Positions 17,161-25,266 are shown, counted from the stretch's first letter. The stretch: DNA of 64,000 bases from Legionella cincinnatiensis (GCF_900452415.1 NZ_UGNX01000001.1:744001-808000); one strand, 5' to 3'. Numbers and translations: made by a program. Notes: a model not told the origin generated them from the sequence alone.

Positions 17161-17667
17161 CTATATTATAGAAAAAACATGCGTCTGCCCACCGATATCT
17201 ACTGAACAATAATCACTGATAAAAAGATCCCGAGCAAATGCCTCAAAATCAAAGTAGCAGATTAAACTATCCGGCATTTGATGAGCATAACAGTCATCAA
17301 ATAACTGCCTGGCAAAATCAATCTCTGAATCATAACTACCCTGGTAGTACTCCTCCAACATAGTTTGTGCATCATCTACCGGATAATCACAGAGAAGGGC
17401 TAAGCCTAGCTCGCCCTGTTCTTGAATAAATGAGGCATACTCCACAATATTGCTTATTCCTTCGTACTCATGGATTTTGATGCTGCCGAATCCTTCATAA
17501 TCATGTATGGCGTATTCTTCAGCATTGGGTTCAGGGCTGTTATCCAGCATTTCCCATATTTCTTCCATGATGTCATCTTCGCTTTGTGTGGCATCTATCC
17601 AGACACCATGTAGAATGGCGTTGTTGTAAGAAGCTAAACAGGCGACGTAGATTGAAGGGGGGGTCAT
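17161..17667 (-). CDS. ardA: Anti-restriction protein ArdA
   Basis: A 168-residue, very acidic protein with AAGGAG before the ATG. Family features are present: N-terminal SIYVACLASYNNAILHGVWIDA, EYAIHDYEGFGSIKI in the middle and FDFEAFARDLFISDY near the C terminus. ArdA mimics about 42 bp of bent B-DNA and blocks type I restriction enzymes, protecting newly entered DNA. Here it is the last gene of a minus-strand group with ssb and a small gene, the usual leading-region set of conjugative elements. A strong stem-loop separates it from ssb. Length and composition are ordinary for the family. Confidence 0.93.
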   Translation of the reverse strand: MTPPSIYVACLASYNNAILHGVWIDATQSEDDIMEEIWEMLDNSPEPNAEEYAIHDYEGFGSIKIHEYEGISNIVEYASFIQEQGELGLALLCDYPVDDAQTMLEEYYQGSYDSEIDFARQLFDDCYAHQMPDSLICYFDFEAFARDLFISDYCSVDIGGQTHVFSII

Positions 17668-17701
17668 GAGATTATCTCCTTATGTAAATGGAGCAATCTC
17701 A

Positions 17702-17721
17702 CACGGGAGCTTGCTCCCGTG
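17702..17721 (-). terminator. Stem-loop between ssb and ardA
   Basis: CACGGGAGC-TT-GCTCCCGTG is a perfect 9-bp stem. It lies between the ssb stop and the ardA ribosome-binding site. No T tract follows on the minus strand, so it may only attenuate read-through from ssb to ardA or protect an RNA end. Confidence 0.5.
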
Positions 17722-17732
17722 GTAGGGTATGA

Positions 17733-18155
17733 TTAAAACGGAATTTCTTCTGAATCGGGTTGCAACATTTCACGCATTTGAGCCATGTGCTGTTCTGCGG
17801 TTTTGTTGCTTGATTCATCAGCTGATTTAGGCGAGCTAAGTAGCTGAATATGACTGACAACAATGCTTAATGCTTGACGAATTTTGCCTTCGTTGTCTGT
17901 CCATTGATTAGAACGTAGTTTACCTTCTAGGTATACTTGCGAACCTTTCTGTAAATACTCTGCGACTTTTGTTAGCTTTCCAAATAGTATCAGCTGATGC
18001 CATTCCACTCTGGCTTGCCATTCATCATTCTGTTTAAATGACTCATTGGTAGCCAAAGTGGCAGTGACAAAAGATTGTCCGTCTTTTCCGATGATGCTTT
18101 TAGGATCAGCACCAAGATTACCGATTAATTGAATGCGGTTTAAAGATGCAGTCAT
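17733..18155 (-). CDS. ssb: Single-stranded DNA-binding protein
   Basis: A 140-residue protein with AGGAG upstream. It starts with the SSB pattern NRIQLIGNLGADPKSI and has the OB-fold segments VEWHQLILFGKLTKVAEYLQKGSQVYLEGKLRSNQW. It ends in the acidic tip DSEEIPF, close to the canonical DDDIPF that recruits partner proteins. The linker is shorter than in chromosomal SSBs (about 178 residues), typical of element-borne copies. It would coat the incoming transferred strand. It lies between a 64-residue gene upstream and ardA downstream, with a 15-bp hairpin in its leader. Confidence 0.95.
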   Translation of the reverse strand: MTASLNRIQLIGNLGADPKSIIGKDGQSFVTATLATNESFKQNDEWQARVEWHQLILFGKLTKVAEYLQKGSQVYLEGKLRSNQWTDNEGKIRQALSIVVSHIQLLSSPKSADESSNKTAEQHMAQMREMLQPDSEEIPF

Positions 18156-18184
18156 TGTATTCTCCTGTTATTGTTAAATGTGAG

Positions 18185-18234
18185 CCGCATAACAGAAAAA
18201 CATCCGCATAGGCAGGTAGTTTTCTGTTATGCGG
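18185..18234 (-). promoter_or_regulatory. 15-bp inverted repeat in the ssb leader
   Basis: CCGCATAACAGAAAA (18185-18199) is the exact inverse complement of TTTTCTGTTATGCGG (18220-18234); the 20-base loop contains a further CCGCATA. It lies between the small upstream gene and ssb. It could attenuate transcription, bind an autoregulator (SSB or other), or act only when the DNA is single-stranded. Confidence 0.55.
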
Positions 18235-18254
18235 ATAAGACTTATTTACTTCAA

Positions 18255-18449
18255 TTAACAAGCAATCTTTTGAGTATCGAACTGTTTAACAAAGGAAATT
18301 AGGGATTCCAATTTGTGCAAACTTAACTCTGCTTGCTGAATGTCATGGGTGTTGATTTGAAGTCGGTGACGGCTTAAATCATTCACACAACAATTCAGCT
18401 CAAAGAGCAAATGTTCAATCTCAAGTTGTACTGGTTCCTGTTGTTGCAT
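18255..18449 (-). CDS. Small helical protein upstream of ssb
   Basis: A 64-residue protein with AAGGAG upstream of the ATG. It is predicted to be almost entirely helical, with LEIEHLLFELNCCVNDLSRHRLQ as the first helix and LSLHKLESLISFVKQF as the second. No family was recognised. It heads the minus-strand group followed by ssb and ardA and sits directly downstream of the structured block at 18560-18725. The position suggests a leading-region protein expressed early after transfer; that role is inferred. Confidence 0.55.
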   Translation of the reverse strand: MQQQEPVQLEIEHLLFELNCCVNDLSRHRLQINTHDIQQAELSLHKLESLISFVKQFDTQKIAC

Positions 18450-18559
18450 GGTAGCTCCTTGGGGTAGGGAGGATTAGCCCCAAAAAGGACTGTTCATCCC
18501 AATTGGGTTATGCAAAAAAAGATCACCGAAACATCGGTTGATTTACCTGGTTATTAATG

Positions 18560-18725
18560 ATGATGTGCTTAAAGCACTCCTCGGGCGTAAAGCCGTAAAG
18601 ACATCTCCTGATGGGTTTTCCCCGCTAAACGCTTTGCCATGGAATTAGGGAACAAGATGGCATATCACAAGACCTGGTGGTTTCGTCAGAATCTCGCTGA
18701 CTCTTCAGTTGTGTTCCTTTCAGGT
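18560..18725. ncRNA. Structured non-coding block A (pseudoknot, paired with block B)
   Basis: This gene-free stretch aligns with 24945-25115. TTCCC (18618-18622) pairs with GGGAA (18648-18652) and TGCCAT (18635-18640) pairs with ATGGCA (18657-18662); the two helices interlock as an H-type pseudoknot with connecting segments of 12, 7 and 4 bases, the same three lengths as in block B. A following GTCAG/CTGAC hairpin and a preceding GTGC/GCAC hairpin add to the fold. It lies upstream of the minus-strand small gene-ssb-ardA group. The context recalls STAXI-type pseudoknot motifs and single-strand promoters of plasmid leading regions. Whether it acts as RNA or folded DNA is unknown, and the strand is not fixed. 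Confidence 0.65.
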
Positions 18726-18770
18726 TATCAAGCCAGTATTGGAAATCAAGATTTTTTTCTTGTTGATATT

Positions 18771-18790
18771 AAATGAACGCAAATGAACTT
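18771..18790 (+). promoter_or_regulatory. Tandem AAATGAAC repeat, possible operator
   Basis: AAATGAAC occurs twice with 10-bp spacing (AAATGAACGCAAATGAACTT). The same tandem with the same spacing overlaps the start of the LvrR-like regulator at 48131-48150. The 15-base TTGATATTAAATGAA just before it is also found, inverted, at about 48028-48042 upstream of lvrA. This suggests two sites bound by one regulator. Confidence 0.45.
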
Positions 18791-18856
18791 ATTGTGCTCA
18801 TTTTATGCGATATGTGTTTCGGTAGTCGGTGATTCATCGGCAGGATGTTGTCTTTA

Positions 18857-19510
18857 TCAACTCTTACAATGATTACCAAACCGTTGTGTTAAATATGCCT
18901 GATGCTCAACATCAGTTTCGTGTGTTAATGCCAAGCGTATATACTCTAATCGCCCAACGCAAAACTGAACACGATTTAAGCTTAAGGCCCCATCGGGGTA
19001 TTGCTCGATTGCAGGGATTAATTCTTCTATATAAAAAACATTATGAGGTTTGGCACATTTAAATACGGCTTCACTACTAAAAACCACGATATTATGGATA
19101 TACTGTGGTTCTATGAAATCAAGAGTCTTTTGAATGGCTTTAACGTGTTTATAATTCTGATGGATGGGATTTTGAAATCTGAATTTATCGTAATAGAGCG
19201 ATTGAGACCAGCTTTTTGAGTTTGCTTTAGCGAATATCCAGCCCTTGTAATGCTTTGTTTCTATAATAAATATGCCTTTTGTTGTAATTAGAATATGATC
19301 GATTTGAGTTGTGGAACCATCCTCTAAACGTAAAGTAATATTGCTCATAACATGAGCATCTTTGTTTTGGCAATACTTTGCTAAAGCGTGCCTGACTCGA
19401 GCTTCACCGCAATTTTCAGCTGCCCGTTTACGATATCGTCCGGCAATATAACCAAATACTATACCTAAAAAAATTAATGAGACTAAACTAACGATTTCAA
19501 GATCAACCAT
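18857..19510 (-). CDS. NERD-domain membrane-anchored nuclease-like protein
   Basis: The start MVDLEIVSLVSLIF is chosen because GGAGG lies 8 bases upstream; the product is 217 residues. An N-terminal membrane helix (about residues 4-24) is followed by a NERD (nuclease-related) domain: GEARVRHALAKY, NITLRLEDGSTTQIDHILIT, GIFIIETKHYKGWIF. These give the D...ExK pattern of restriction-like folds (QIDHILI, IETK). The domain ends near LEYIRLAL. NERD proteins are mostly uncharacterised and are found in plasmids and defence regions. It follows a GNAT gene by 23 bp on the same strand, so they are likely cotranscribed. Confidence 0.8.
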   Translation of the reverse strand: MVDLEIVSLVSLIFLGIVFGYIAGRYRKRAAENCGEARVRHALAKYCQNKDAHVMSNITLRLEDGSTTQIDHILITTKGIFIIETKHYKGWIFAKANSKSWSQSLYYDKFRFQNPIHQNYKHVKAIQKTLDFIEPQYIHNIVVFSSEAVFKCAKPHNVFYIEELIPAIEQYPDGALSLNRVQFCVGRLEYIRLALTHETDVEHQAYLTQRFGNHCKS

Positions 19511-19533
19511 ACATCTTACCTCCAACAAGCGCA

Positions 19534-20394
19534 TTATTTTAACAGTGCCAGTCGGTATTTGCCAATTTGGTGAAACCCAATAGCTTGGTATGCGCATATA
19601 GCGGAATTATCATTGGTGAACAAAATGGCTCTTTTGACTTGTCGGTCGGCAGCTTGTTTTAGGCAAAGATACACAGCAATTCTGGCAAAACCTTTATTTC
19701 TTAATGAAGGCGGGGTATAAACGGGGCCGATCTGTACAATATCAGGTAGATTGGCATTAAAGCCACATAAGGAAACAGGGGTGTTATTTACAAATAAAAC
19801 CCATCGATTTTGGCTAAGCTGCGTATCTTGAATTTCATCAATAATGGATTGTTCCAGTGTGGGATTATTAGCATCGTCCCCTAGGGCTTCAATATGATAA
19901 GCGATAAGCCATTCTTTGATGATATCCATGTCACAATCTTGTACTGGTTTGAGCGTGCAGCTATAGGAATGAATCGCTTGAGGTATAGTCATTTTGTCGA
20001 GATTAAGTAAAAATAACTTTTCCTGATAATTAATGGCAAATAGGGACGTTTCTATGTTTAGCTGATCAATGACAAAACCAGCTTGGGTGTCTTCGCCAAG
20101 TATTCCGGCAATTGGTCTTGTTCTTTTAATCTCAAATTCTTCTACTAAAGCTGATAATGCAGAAAAATTTTCAGTTTGCATCATCACATTACCATTCCAA
20201 TAATGTGCTAAAACACCATTAATTTTATTGTTTTCAAAGGAGCCGAAATATTCTCCGTGAAATGGCGCATCTTGGTAGGTAATTCCCGAGTGGTATAAAT
20301 TGTTCCTAATGAACATGGTCGTTTCTTGGTAATGATTGAGATAGGATGACAATTCATCTATATGCAATTGGTCTAGCCTTTTTATCGCAATCAT
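19534..20394 (-). CDS. GNAT-family acetyltransferase
   Basis: A 286-residue protein with CGAGGA upstream. The C-terminal third is a GNAT fold: PVSLCGFNANLPDIVQIGPVYTPPSLRNKGFARIAVYL with the acetyl-CoA loop (R-N-K-G-F-A) and AILFTNDNSAICAYQAIGFHQIG. The N-terminal half (to about 140) is a degenerate GNAT-like domain, giving the two-domain form seen in predicted acetyltransferases of about 280 residues. The substrate is unknown; small amines, antibiotics or toxins are possible. It starts a two-gene unit with the NERD gene and is divergent from the GrpB-GNAT fusion, 95 bp apart. Confidence 0.8.
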   Translation of the reverse strand: MIAIKRLDQLHIDELSSYLNHYQETTMFIRNNLYHSGITYQDAPFHGEYFGSFENNKINGVLAHYWNGNVMMQTENFSALSALVEEFEIKRTRPIAGILGEDTQAGFVIDQLNIETSLFAINYQEKLFLLNLDKMTIPQAIHSYSCTLKPVQDCDMDIIKEWLIAYHIEALGDDANNPTLEQSIIDEIQDTQLSQNRWVLFVNNTPVSLCGFNANLPDIVQIGPVYTPPSLRNKGFARIAVYLCLKQAADRQVKRAILFTNDNSAICAYQAIGFHQIGKYRLALLK

Positions 20395-20489
20395 TTTTTC
20401 CTCGGCATGATGAATATTTTTAATACACTTTTAAGACATATGCTAAGATATCTCAATCTTGGTTATTATTAAATACAAAATCTCAGAAT

Positions 20490-21530
20490 ATGATTACCTT
20501 ACTTCCCCATAATTCTGCATGGCAAGCTGCATTTGAGCTAGAGAACAAACAGTTATTGCAATTGGATATCAAGAATATAATCCAAGTTGAGCATATTGGC
20601 AGCACAGCTATTTCTGGTATTCATGCAAAACCAGTGATTGATATTTTAATTGGTGTTAAGTGTTTGCATGAATTTACTTCTGAGGATATCCAAAAAATTG
20701 AATCATTAGATTATCGATATAACCAGGTTTTTGAATCAGTTTTTCCACATCGGCGTTATTTCCAAAAAGACAATGAACATGGTGAGCGAACGCACCAGAT
20801 TCATTTGGTTAATTATCCATCTTCTTGGTATGCGAAGCATCTGTTGTTTCGCGATTATTTGCGTCTTTATCCCAATATTGCTAACGAATATGAAGAACTT
20901 AAGCTCAACTTGAGCGAACTCTATGATAATACGATTGATTATGCCAATGCCAAGAATGAATTTTGTCAGCTTATAGATAAGAAAGCCTTTTTACATTTTG
21001 AGGTTAATAAACCATTCATTGAAACACCGCGTCTTATTGCATTTATTCCCCAGGTAGCCTGTCACGAAGACTATGCAATAATGCTTTCAAATCCTGAGTT
21101 TATTCAATGTTATGGTGTTTCATACAATGAGGACCAGGCTTTAAATCGTTTGGAATCGGATATGACGCATTACAACCAATATGGTTTTGCTCCCTGGATG
21201 TGGTATGACAAAGAAACCCACAACTACGTTGGGCGAGGGGGATTAAAGACTTTTGTATTAAATGAAAAAGAGGAAGTTGAGTTAACTTATCAAATAGCTC
21301 AAAGCTACTGGGGAAAAGGTTTAGCATTTGAAATGGGGCAAGCATCCTTGGAGTATGCTGAAGAGCACTTGGATTTGGCTAGCACTATTTGTTTTACCGC
21401 ATACAATAATTATCCATCATTGCGCGTTATGGAAAAATTAGGTTTTAAATTTGAGTTTGATTTTGAGCATGCAGGAATTTCGCATAAATTTCACAGAAAA
21501 CCTACAATAAAGAAACAAAAGAGGTCTTAA
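20490..21530 (+). CDS. GrpB (UPF0157) domain fused to GNAT acetyltransferase
   Basis: A 346-residue fusion. Residues 1-165 match the GrpB/UPF0157 nucleotidyltransferase-like family (VEHIGSTAISGIHAKPVIDILIGV with the G-S-T-A and DILIG motifs, then RTHQIHLVNY). Residues 170-340 are a GNAT_3 (RimJ-like) domain (IETPRLIAFIPQ, VGRGGLKTF, LTYQIAQSYWGKGLAFEMGQ, NYPSLRVMEKLGFKFE). GrpB proteins resemble aminoglycoside nucleotidyltransferases, so the fusion could be a two-activity small-molecule modifier; that is inference. Its stop overlaps the ATG of the next gene, an APH-type kinase, in TAATG, which implies translational coupling. Confidence 0.85.
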   Translation: MITLLPHNSAWQAAFELENKQLLQLDIKNIIQVEHIGSTAISGIHAKPVIDILIGVKCLHEFTSEDIQKIESLDYRYNQVFESVFPHRRYFQKDNEHGERTHQIHLVNYPSSWYAKHLLFRDYLRLYPNIANEYEELKLNLSELYDNTIDYANAKNEFCQLIDKKAFLHFEVNKPFIETPRLIAFIPQVACHEDYAIMLSNPEFIQCYGVSYNEDQALNRLESDMTHYNQYGFAPWMWYDKETHNYVGRGGLKTFVLNEKEEVELTYQIAQSYWGKGLAFEMGQASLEYAEEHLDLASTICFTAYNNYPSLRVMEKLGFKFEFDFEHAGISHKFHRKPTIKKQKRS

Positions 21531-22396
21531 TGGATAAAGTAAAAATTGACACCCACTTAGTCCAAAAGCTAATTGCTGAGCAATTTCCACAATGGCAATC
21601 ACTACCGATACATCCAGTTGCCCAAAGTGGTTGGGATAATCGAACGTTTCATTTAGGTGAAGAAATGGTAATTCGTTTGCCTAGTGATAGGGAGTATGAG
21701 CCACAAATAAATAAAGAATATCAATGGTTGCCATGGCTCTCGAAACAACTCTCATTTCAAATTACGCAACCGATCGCGCTTGGAAAACCATCACCAGATT
21801 ATCCATTGCATTGGAGTATCAATCTTTGGATTGAAGGGGAGACTGCTTCAGTACAGAATATTCATGATAAAAAAGAGTTTGCGGAAGCATTGGGGAAGTG
21901 CTTAAAAGAATTTCAATCTTTAGATGCTACAGATGGACCTTTGGCTGGCGCACATAATTTTTATCGAGGCAGTTCATTAAAGGCTTATGATCATGAAATG
22001 CAACTTGCGATTCCTAAAATTAAAAACGTTCAGGAGCAAAGTCTTGCTGCATCATTATGGCAACAGGCACTTTCTTCTGAATGGCGATTAAAGCCTGTCT
22101 GGGTTCATGGAGACATATCCGTAGGAAATATTTTAGTTCGTGATGGAAGGCTGTGTGCTATTATCGACTTCGGCCAACTTGCTGTGGGTGATCCTGCCTG
22201 TGATTTGGTAATAGCGTGGAATTTTTTTTCTAGCGAAGAACGAGAAGTATTTAAAAATGCAGTTCAGCTGGATAATGATACTTGGATACGAGCTTTAGGA
22301 TGGGCATTTTGGAAAACCTTATGTTGGCCAATTACAGGTACTGATGTAAAAGAGGTTTTGCATGAAATTTATACGGATTATGATGCGATTAAATAA
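21530..22396 (+). CDS. Aminoglycoside phosphotransferase (APH) family protein
   Basis: A 288-residue APH-fold kinase. Visible motifs: SGWDNRTFHLGEEMVIRLPS (N-lobe with phosphate loop region), the catalytic VWVHGDISVGNILV (HGD...N) and the metal-binding AIIDFGQLAVGDPACDL. It would transfer a phosphate from ATP to a hydroxyl of a small molecule in the cytoplasm. Substrates of this subfamily are rarely known; antibiotic resistance should not be assumed. It overlaps the stop of the GrpB-GNAT gene by one base, so the two are cotranslated. Confidence 0.88.
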   Translation: MDKVKIDTHLVQKLIAEQFPQWQSLPIHPVAQSGWDNRTFHLGEEMVIRLPSDREYEPQINKEYQWLPWLSKQLSFQITQPIALGKPSPDYPLHWSINLWIEGETASVQNIHDKKEFAEALGKCLKEFQSLDATDGPLAGAHNFYRGSSLKAYDHEMQLAIPKIKNVQEQSLAASLWQQALSSEWRLKPVWVHGDISVGNILVRDGRLCAIIDFGQLAVGDPACDLVIAWNFFSSEEREVFKNAVQLDNDTWIRALGWAFWKTLCWPITGTDVKEVLHEIYTDYDAIK

Positions 22397-22465
22397 AATG
22401 TCAGATGTATTCAATGTTTAAGATTTGGTTATAAAGAACTACAAACCAATATTTTATCCTAGCAC

Positions 22466-23008
22466 ATGAGATCAATTATGAACATGAATAATAAGAACCG
22501 ATTTCATTTTAAACCAGTGAATAAAACACAAGAAGACTTTATTCTTGACTGGATTAGTCAGCCACATATTAATGAATGGCTTCATGGTGAAGGTTTAAGT
22601 AATACAATTAAAGACATTCATGAATTTGTAAACAATGGAGAACCGTGGGCAACTCATTGGATAGCATATGATAATGAAACTCCATTTGCTTATTTAATTA
22701 CTTCTGAAATAGAGAAATCAGAAGAATATCCTGATGGTGCAGTTACACTAGATTTATTCATTTGCAGGTTGGATTATATTGGGAAGGGATTATCAGTACA
22801 GATGATACATGAATTTATCTTAAGCCAATTTTCTGATGCCAAAATCGTGCTTATTGATCCTGAAATCTCTAATGAGCGAGCGGTCCATGTTTATAAAAAA
22901 GCTGGTTTTGAAATCATTGGGGAATTTATAGCTTCATGGCACCCAGTGCCACACTATAAAATGAAACTGTATATTGAAAATTTAATAAAGCAAAGATTGT
23001 CAGCCTAA
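22466..23008 (+). CDS. AAC(6')-like GNAT acetyltransferase
   Basis: A 180-residue GNAT with the arrangement of AAC(6')-Ib-type enzymes: an N-terminal FILDWISQPHINEWLHGEG, then VTLDLFICRLDYIGKGLSVQMIHEFI with the acetyl-CoA loop, and IDPEISNERAVHVYKKAGFEIIG. The first ATG has a poor ribosome-binding site and the ATGs five and seven codons later are alternatives. It could acetylate an aminoglycoside or a related amine, but only family resemblance supports this. Its 3' end overlaps the convergent recombinase gene by 9 bases. Confidence 0.8.
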   Translation: MRSIMNMNNKNRFHFKPVNKTQEDFILDWISQPHINEWLHGEGLSNTIKDIHEFVNNGEPWATHWIAYDNETPFAYLITSEIEKSEEYPDGAVTLDLFICRLDYIGKGLSVQMIHEFILSQFSDAKIVLIDPEISNERAVHVYKKAGFEIIGEFIASWHPVPHYKMKLYIENLIKQRLSA

Positions 23009-23899
23009 GTAGATCTTTGTAATACTCAATCTTGAATGCCCAAGCGACTGGCTAATAATTTCCCTTGCTGTTCTATCCCAATATTTTTCAAGGGGATTAA
23101 GTTCTTTATATGTCCTACCCCCTTGTATCGGACAAATAAGACCTTTGCCAGTTTTATCATAGGACTTTGTAATTTCAAGATATCTTCTCTGGGCATAAGC
23201 ATGACGAAGTCCATGGCATTTGCTTAACCCCATTTTTTCTATTACTTCATGATATTGAGCTAGATGATTTTTATAGGTCTTTTCTTTAGGAATGAGAGAT
23301 TGTCCATCTGGAACTTGTTTTATAGCATTGAGTAGCCATTGCCGTTGTTGTTCATTGGTGAGTTTAAGATCGCGTCCGATGCCGCCTTTAGTCCAGCTGG
23401 GCTTTATAACCAGTTTATTTCCTTGCCAGGCATCACTGAGTACAATCTTCATGGATTCCTCACGGCGGAGACCAAAGAGGGATTGGGCTTCCAGGGATAA
23501 ACGGATCATCGGCTCTGAGCATTTGGAAAAATCGACGTTATTGATTGCTTTATTATACTGAGGGGCATAATTACGTTTATTGATTTGATAGGTGTCGTTG
23601 CCTTGCTTAACCAGTTCTGGCCTGTTTAGCACTGAGGCCACTTTTCGAAGTTTAGCCATGTAATTTTTTATTGTTGCAGGGTTTTTATTCTGGGTTTTCC
23701 AGTGTTCAACCAGGATGTGTATGTGTTTTGGTTTTAATCCTTTGATGTGCGTGACCATATAGCCTAGCTCGTGCAAATCTTTCACACAGCGGTTTAACAT
23801 GTGTTTCATATCTGCTCTGCTGGCATGAGAGTAGTTTTGGATTTTCTTTATACATTCATTGATGGAATACTGAGCATTTTTAAGTTTGGACTTACTCAT
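23000..23899 (-). CDS. Tyrosine recombinase (XerC/D-like), catalytic
   Basis: The start MSKSKLKN follows GGAGGT by 7 bases; the product is 299 residues. Residues 25-95 form a SAM-like DNA-binding domain. The catalytic domain shows FGLRREE (Arg I), WTKGGIGRD (Lys), CHGLRHAYAQ (H-x-x-R), SLGHSR and the tyrosine in KIYLG at the very C terminus, so the active site looks complete. It is unlike the P4-type integrase at the element end. Its start overlaps the end of the second recombinase-like gene upstream by 8 bases, indicating an operon. Such paired genes accompany ssb and anti-restriction genes in conjugative elements; the job may be dimer resolution or inversion. Confidence 0.82.
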   Translation of the reverse strand: MSKSKLKNAQYSINECIKKIQNYSHASRADMKHMLNRCVKDLHELGYMVTHIKGLKPKHIHILVEHWKTQNKNPATIKNYMAKLRKVASVLNRPELVKQGNDTYQINKRNYAPQYNKAINNVDFSKCSEPMIRLSLEAQSLFGLRREESMKIVLSDAWQGNKLVIKPSWTKGGIGRDLKLTNEQQRQWLLNAIKQVPDGQSLIPKEKTYKNHLAQYHEVIEKMGLSKCHGLRHAYAQRRYLEITKSYDKTGKGLICPIQGGRTYKELNPLEKYWDRTAREIISQSLGHSRLSITKIYLG

Positions 23900-24701
23900 T
23901 GAGATACCTCCATAAAGAATCACGAGATTTTATGCCCATTTCGCTGCGAATAAGCCAATAGGTTTCATACCTTCCTAATATGGGCAAAAGATACTGAGCC
24001 ATCTGTTTAGCGTAGAGGTAGCGGTATGCTTTATTAATAGGTAGAGCATGTTTTTTTAAAGCCTTTCGCCAAGCAATTCTGGTGTCTTCATAATCGTTAA
24101 ATTCAGCAATAGGCTTACCATTAGTTATCTTTTTGATTTCATCCAGAATGATTTTTTGCATTTCAAATCTGATAGGAATCGTCCTGTCTAATGAATTAAA
24201 AGCAATGTTTCTGGTTATCCAAATGCTGTCAGCCTGGATGTTAATTTCAGGTTTTATATAAATGGCTTCTTGAAAGGTAAGACCAAATTCAGTTTGTAAT
24301 GCCATGATGAGGCGGGGGATTGAATTATCCCATAATTGCCAATGGTTATGCTGGATTTTGAGTTTTCTTTTGCGTTTCTTGCTTGTTTTGCTAAGTTGCA
24401 GCGATTTATTGTCTATATCGGGAATAGGGCAATCTATGCTGAGCAGGTAATGTCGGACGATAGTCATATGATTCATAATCGTGCTGGAACGTAGTTTACT
24501 CTTTTTCCAATGTGCTACCAGTTGATGAATATGATTTGATTGAATATTTTTCCACGAAGATGGCACATCCCCAATGGTATAGAAATCATCAATCATTTTA
24601 CGAATAACGTATGCTCGTTGTTTTTTGATTTTGTAGCTGCCTTGATTACCGAGCTTTAAATATTGATTAGCAGTTTGTCTTAAGCTGTATTTTCTCATCA
24701 T
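23892..24701 (-). CDS. Tyrosine-recombinase-like protein, degenerate active site
   Basis: A 269-residue protein with the same layout as the downstream recombinase: an N-terminal SAM-like domain (QRAYVIRKMIDDFYTIGDVPSSWKNI, HIHQLVAHWKKSKLRSSTIMNHM) and a catalytic-domain fold (LIMALQTEFGLTFQEAIYI). Where Arg I should be (GLRREE in its partner) it has GLTFQEA, and the C-terminal HxxR and LGH boxes are not evident (KAYRYLYAKQMA, ILGRYETYW). It is likely a non-catalytic partner subunit. The two genes overlap by 8 bases. Structured block B lies upstream. Confidence 0.75.
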   Translation of the reverse strand: MMRKYSLRQTANQYLKLGNQGSYKIKKQRAYVIRKMIDDFYTIGDVPSSWKNIQSNHIHQLVAHWKKSKLRSSTIMNHMTIVRHYLLSIDCPIPDIDNKSLQLSKTSKKRKRKLKIQHNHWQLWDNSIPRLIMALQTEFGLTFQEAIYIKPEINIQADSIWITRNIAFNSLDRTIPIRFEMQKIILDEIKKITNGKPIAEFNDYEDTRIAWRKALKKHALPINKAYRYLYAKQMAQYLLPILGRYETYWLIRSEMGIKSRDSLWRYLNE

Positions 24702-24944
24702 CCCATCCGATAAAATTTATTTGCCCTGTCTTTGGTTTAGTGTTGAACGAGCGGCTCACTCAAAGATGAAACCTGGCCAAAGCCATAAAGCTCGAAGTAG
24801 GGGGCAAATCAATCGTTATAAGGCAAACGATCTCGCCGATTTACAACAGTTTTTGGGTGTGTGTTTCCTCCTTGTTTTGATGATTAATAAAAACGACAAG
24901 ACAATGGCTCTTGTCATACAAGTCCATGGTCAAATTGAAATAAA

Positions 24945-25115
24945 TTGACTTAAACTCCCGAGAGAGTTGCCCTGTCGGATGACAGAGATTCCTAGATGGT
25001 TTTCCCGACTGAACGTCCAGCCACAAAGTTAGGGAATGAAGTGGCTTAGCATAAGACGTCGGTTGACGTTTCGCCGGAATTTCACCAGCTCATCAGTCAT
25101 GCTTGATTCCAAATT
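24945..25115. ncRNA. Structured non-coding block B (pseudoknot, paired with block A)
   Basis: This stretch aligns with 18560-18725. TTCCC (25002-25006) pairs with GGGAA (25032-25036), and AGCCAC (25019-25024) with GTGGCT (25041-25046). The second helix differs from block A at both ends, yet each change is matched on the opposite strand, which is evidence for selected pairing. Preceding hairpins are AACTC/GAGTT (24953-24968) and CTGTC/GACAG; a following ACGTC/GACGT hairpin sits inside a GCAT/ATGC closure that differs from block A's CAC/GTG. It lies upstream of the minus-strand recombinase pair. The 240 bp between it and the gene holds another possible CGAGC/GCTCG stem and no convincing gene. 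Confidence 0.65.
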
Positions 25116-25155
25116 AGCAAAGCAGTGCTTGCTTCGCAAGGGATTTTGGAAAGAA

Positions 25156-25266
25156 TTTTGTCCAATCCCGATTGGCGGGATCGGACAAAATGACGAAATG
25201 AGTTGATTTTACGCGGTAAAAACAAGATGTTTTTTCTGCGTCACTGCTGGGAAATTTGCAGTGACG
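25156..25266. repeat. Two strong inverted repeats near block B
   Basis: At 25156-25190, arms starting TTTTGTCC and ending GGACAAAA pair over 15 positions with one mismatch around ATTGG. At 25239-25266, CGTCACTGC pairs with GCAGTGACG around a 10-base loop. Neither is followed by a T tract on a likely transcript, so they are not obvious terminators. Inverted repeats of this type are also typical of transfer origins, but no nick-site sequence was recognised. Confidence 0.5.

Noticed and set aside
18829..19062. Plus-strand frame opposite the NERD gene
   Set aside because: It lies antisense to the conserved C-terminal part of the NERD protein and has no family features.
24721..24948. Plus-strand 75-codon frame upstream of the recombinase pair
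   Set aside because: It has no ribosome-binding site and no family, and it overlaps a region with stem-forming sequence next to block B. It is more likely non-coding.
25156..25266. Inverted repeats as terminator of the gene at 25284-25805
   Set aside because: On the minus strand the stems are followed by A-rich, not T-rich, sequence, so they were listed as repeats only.
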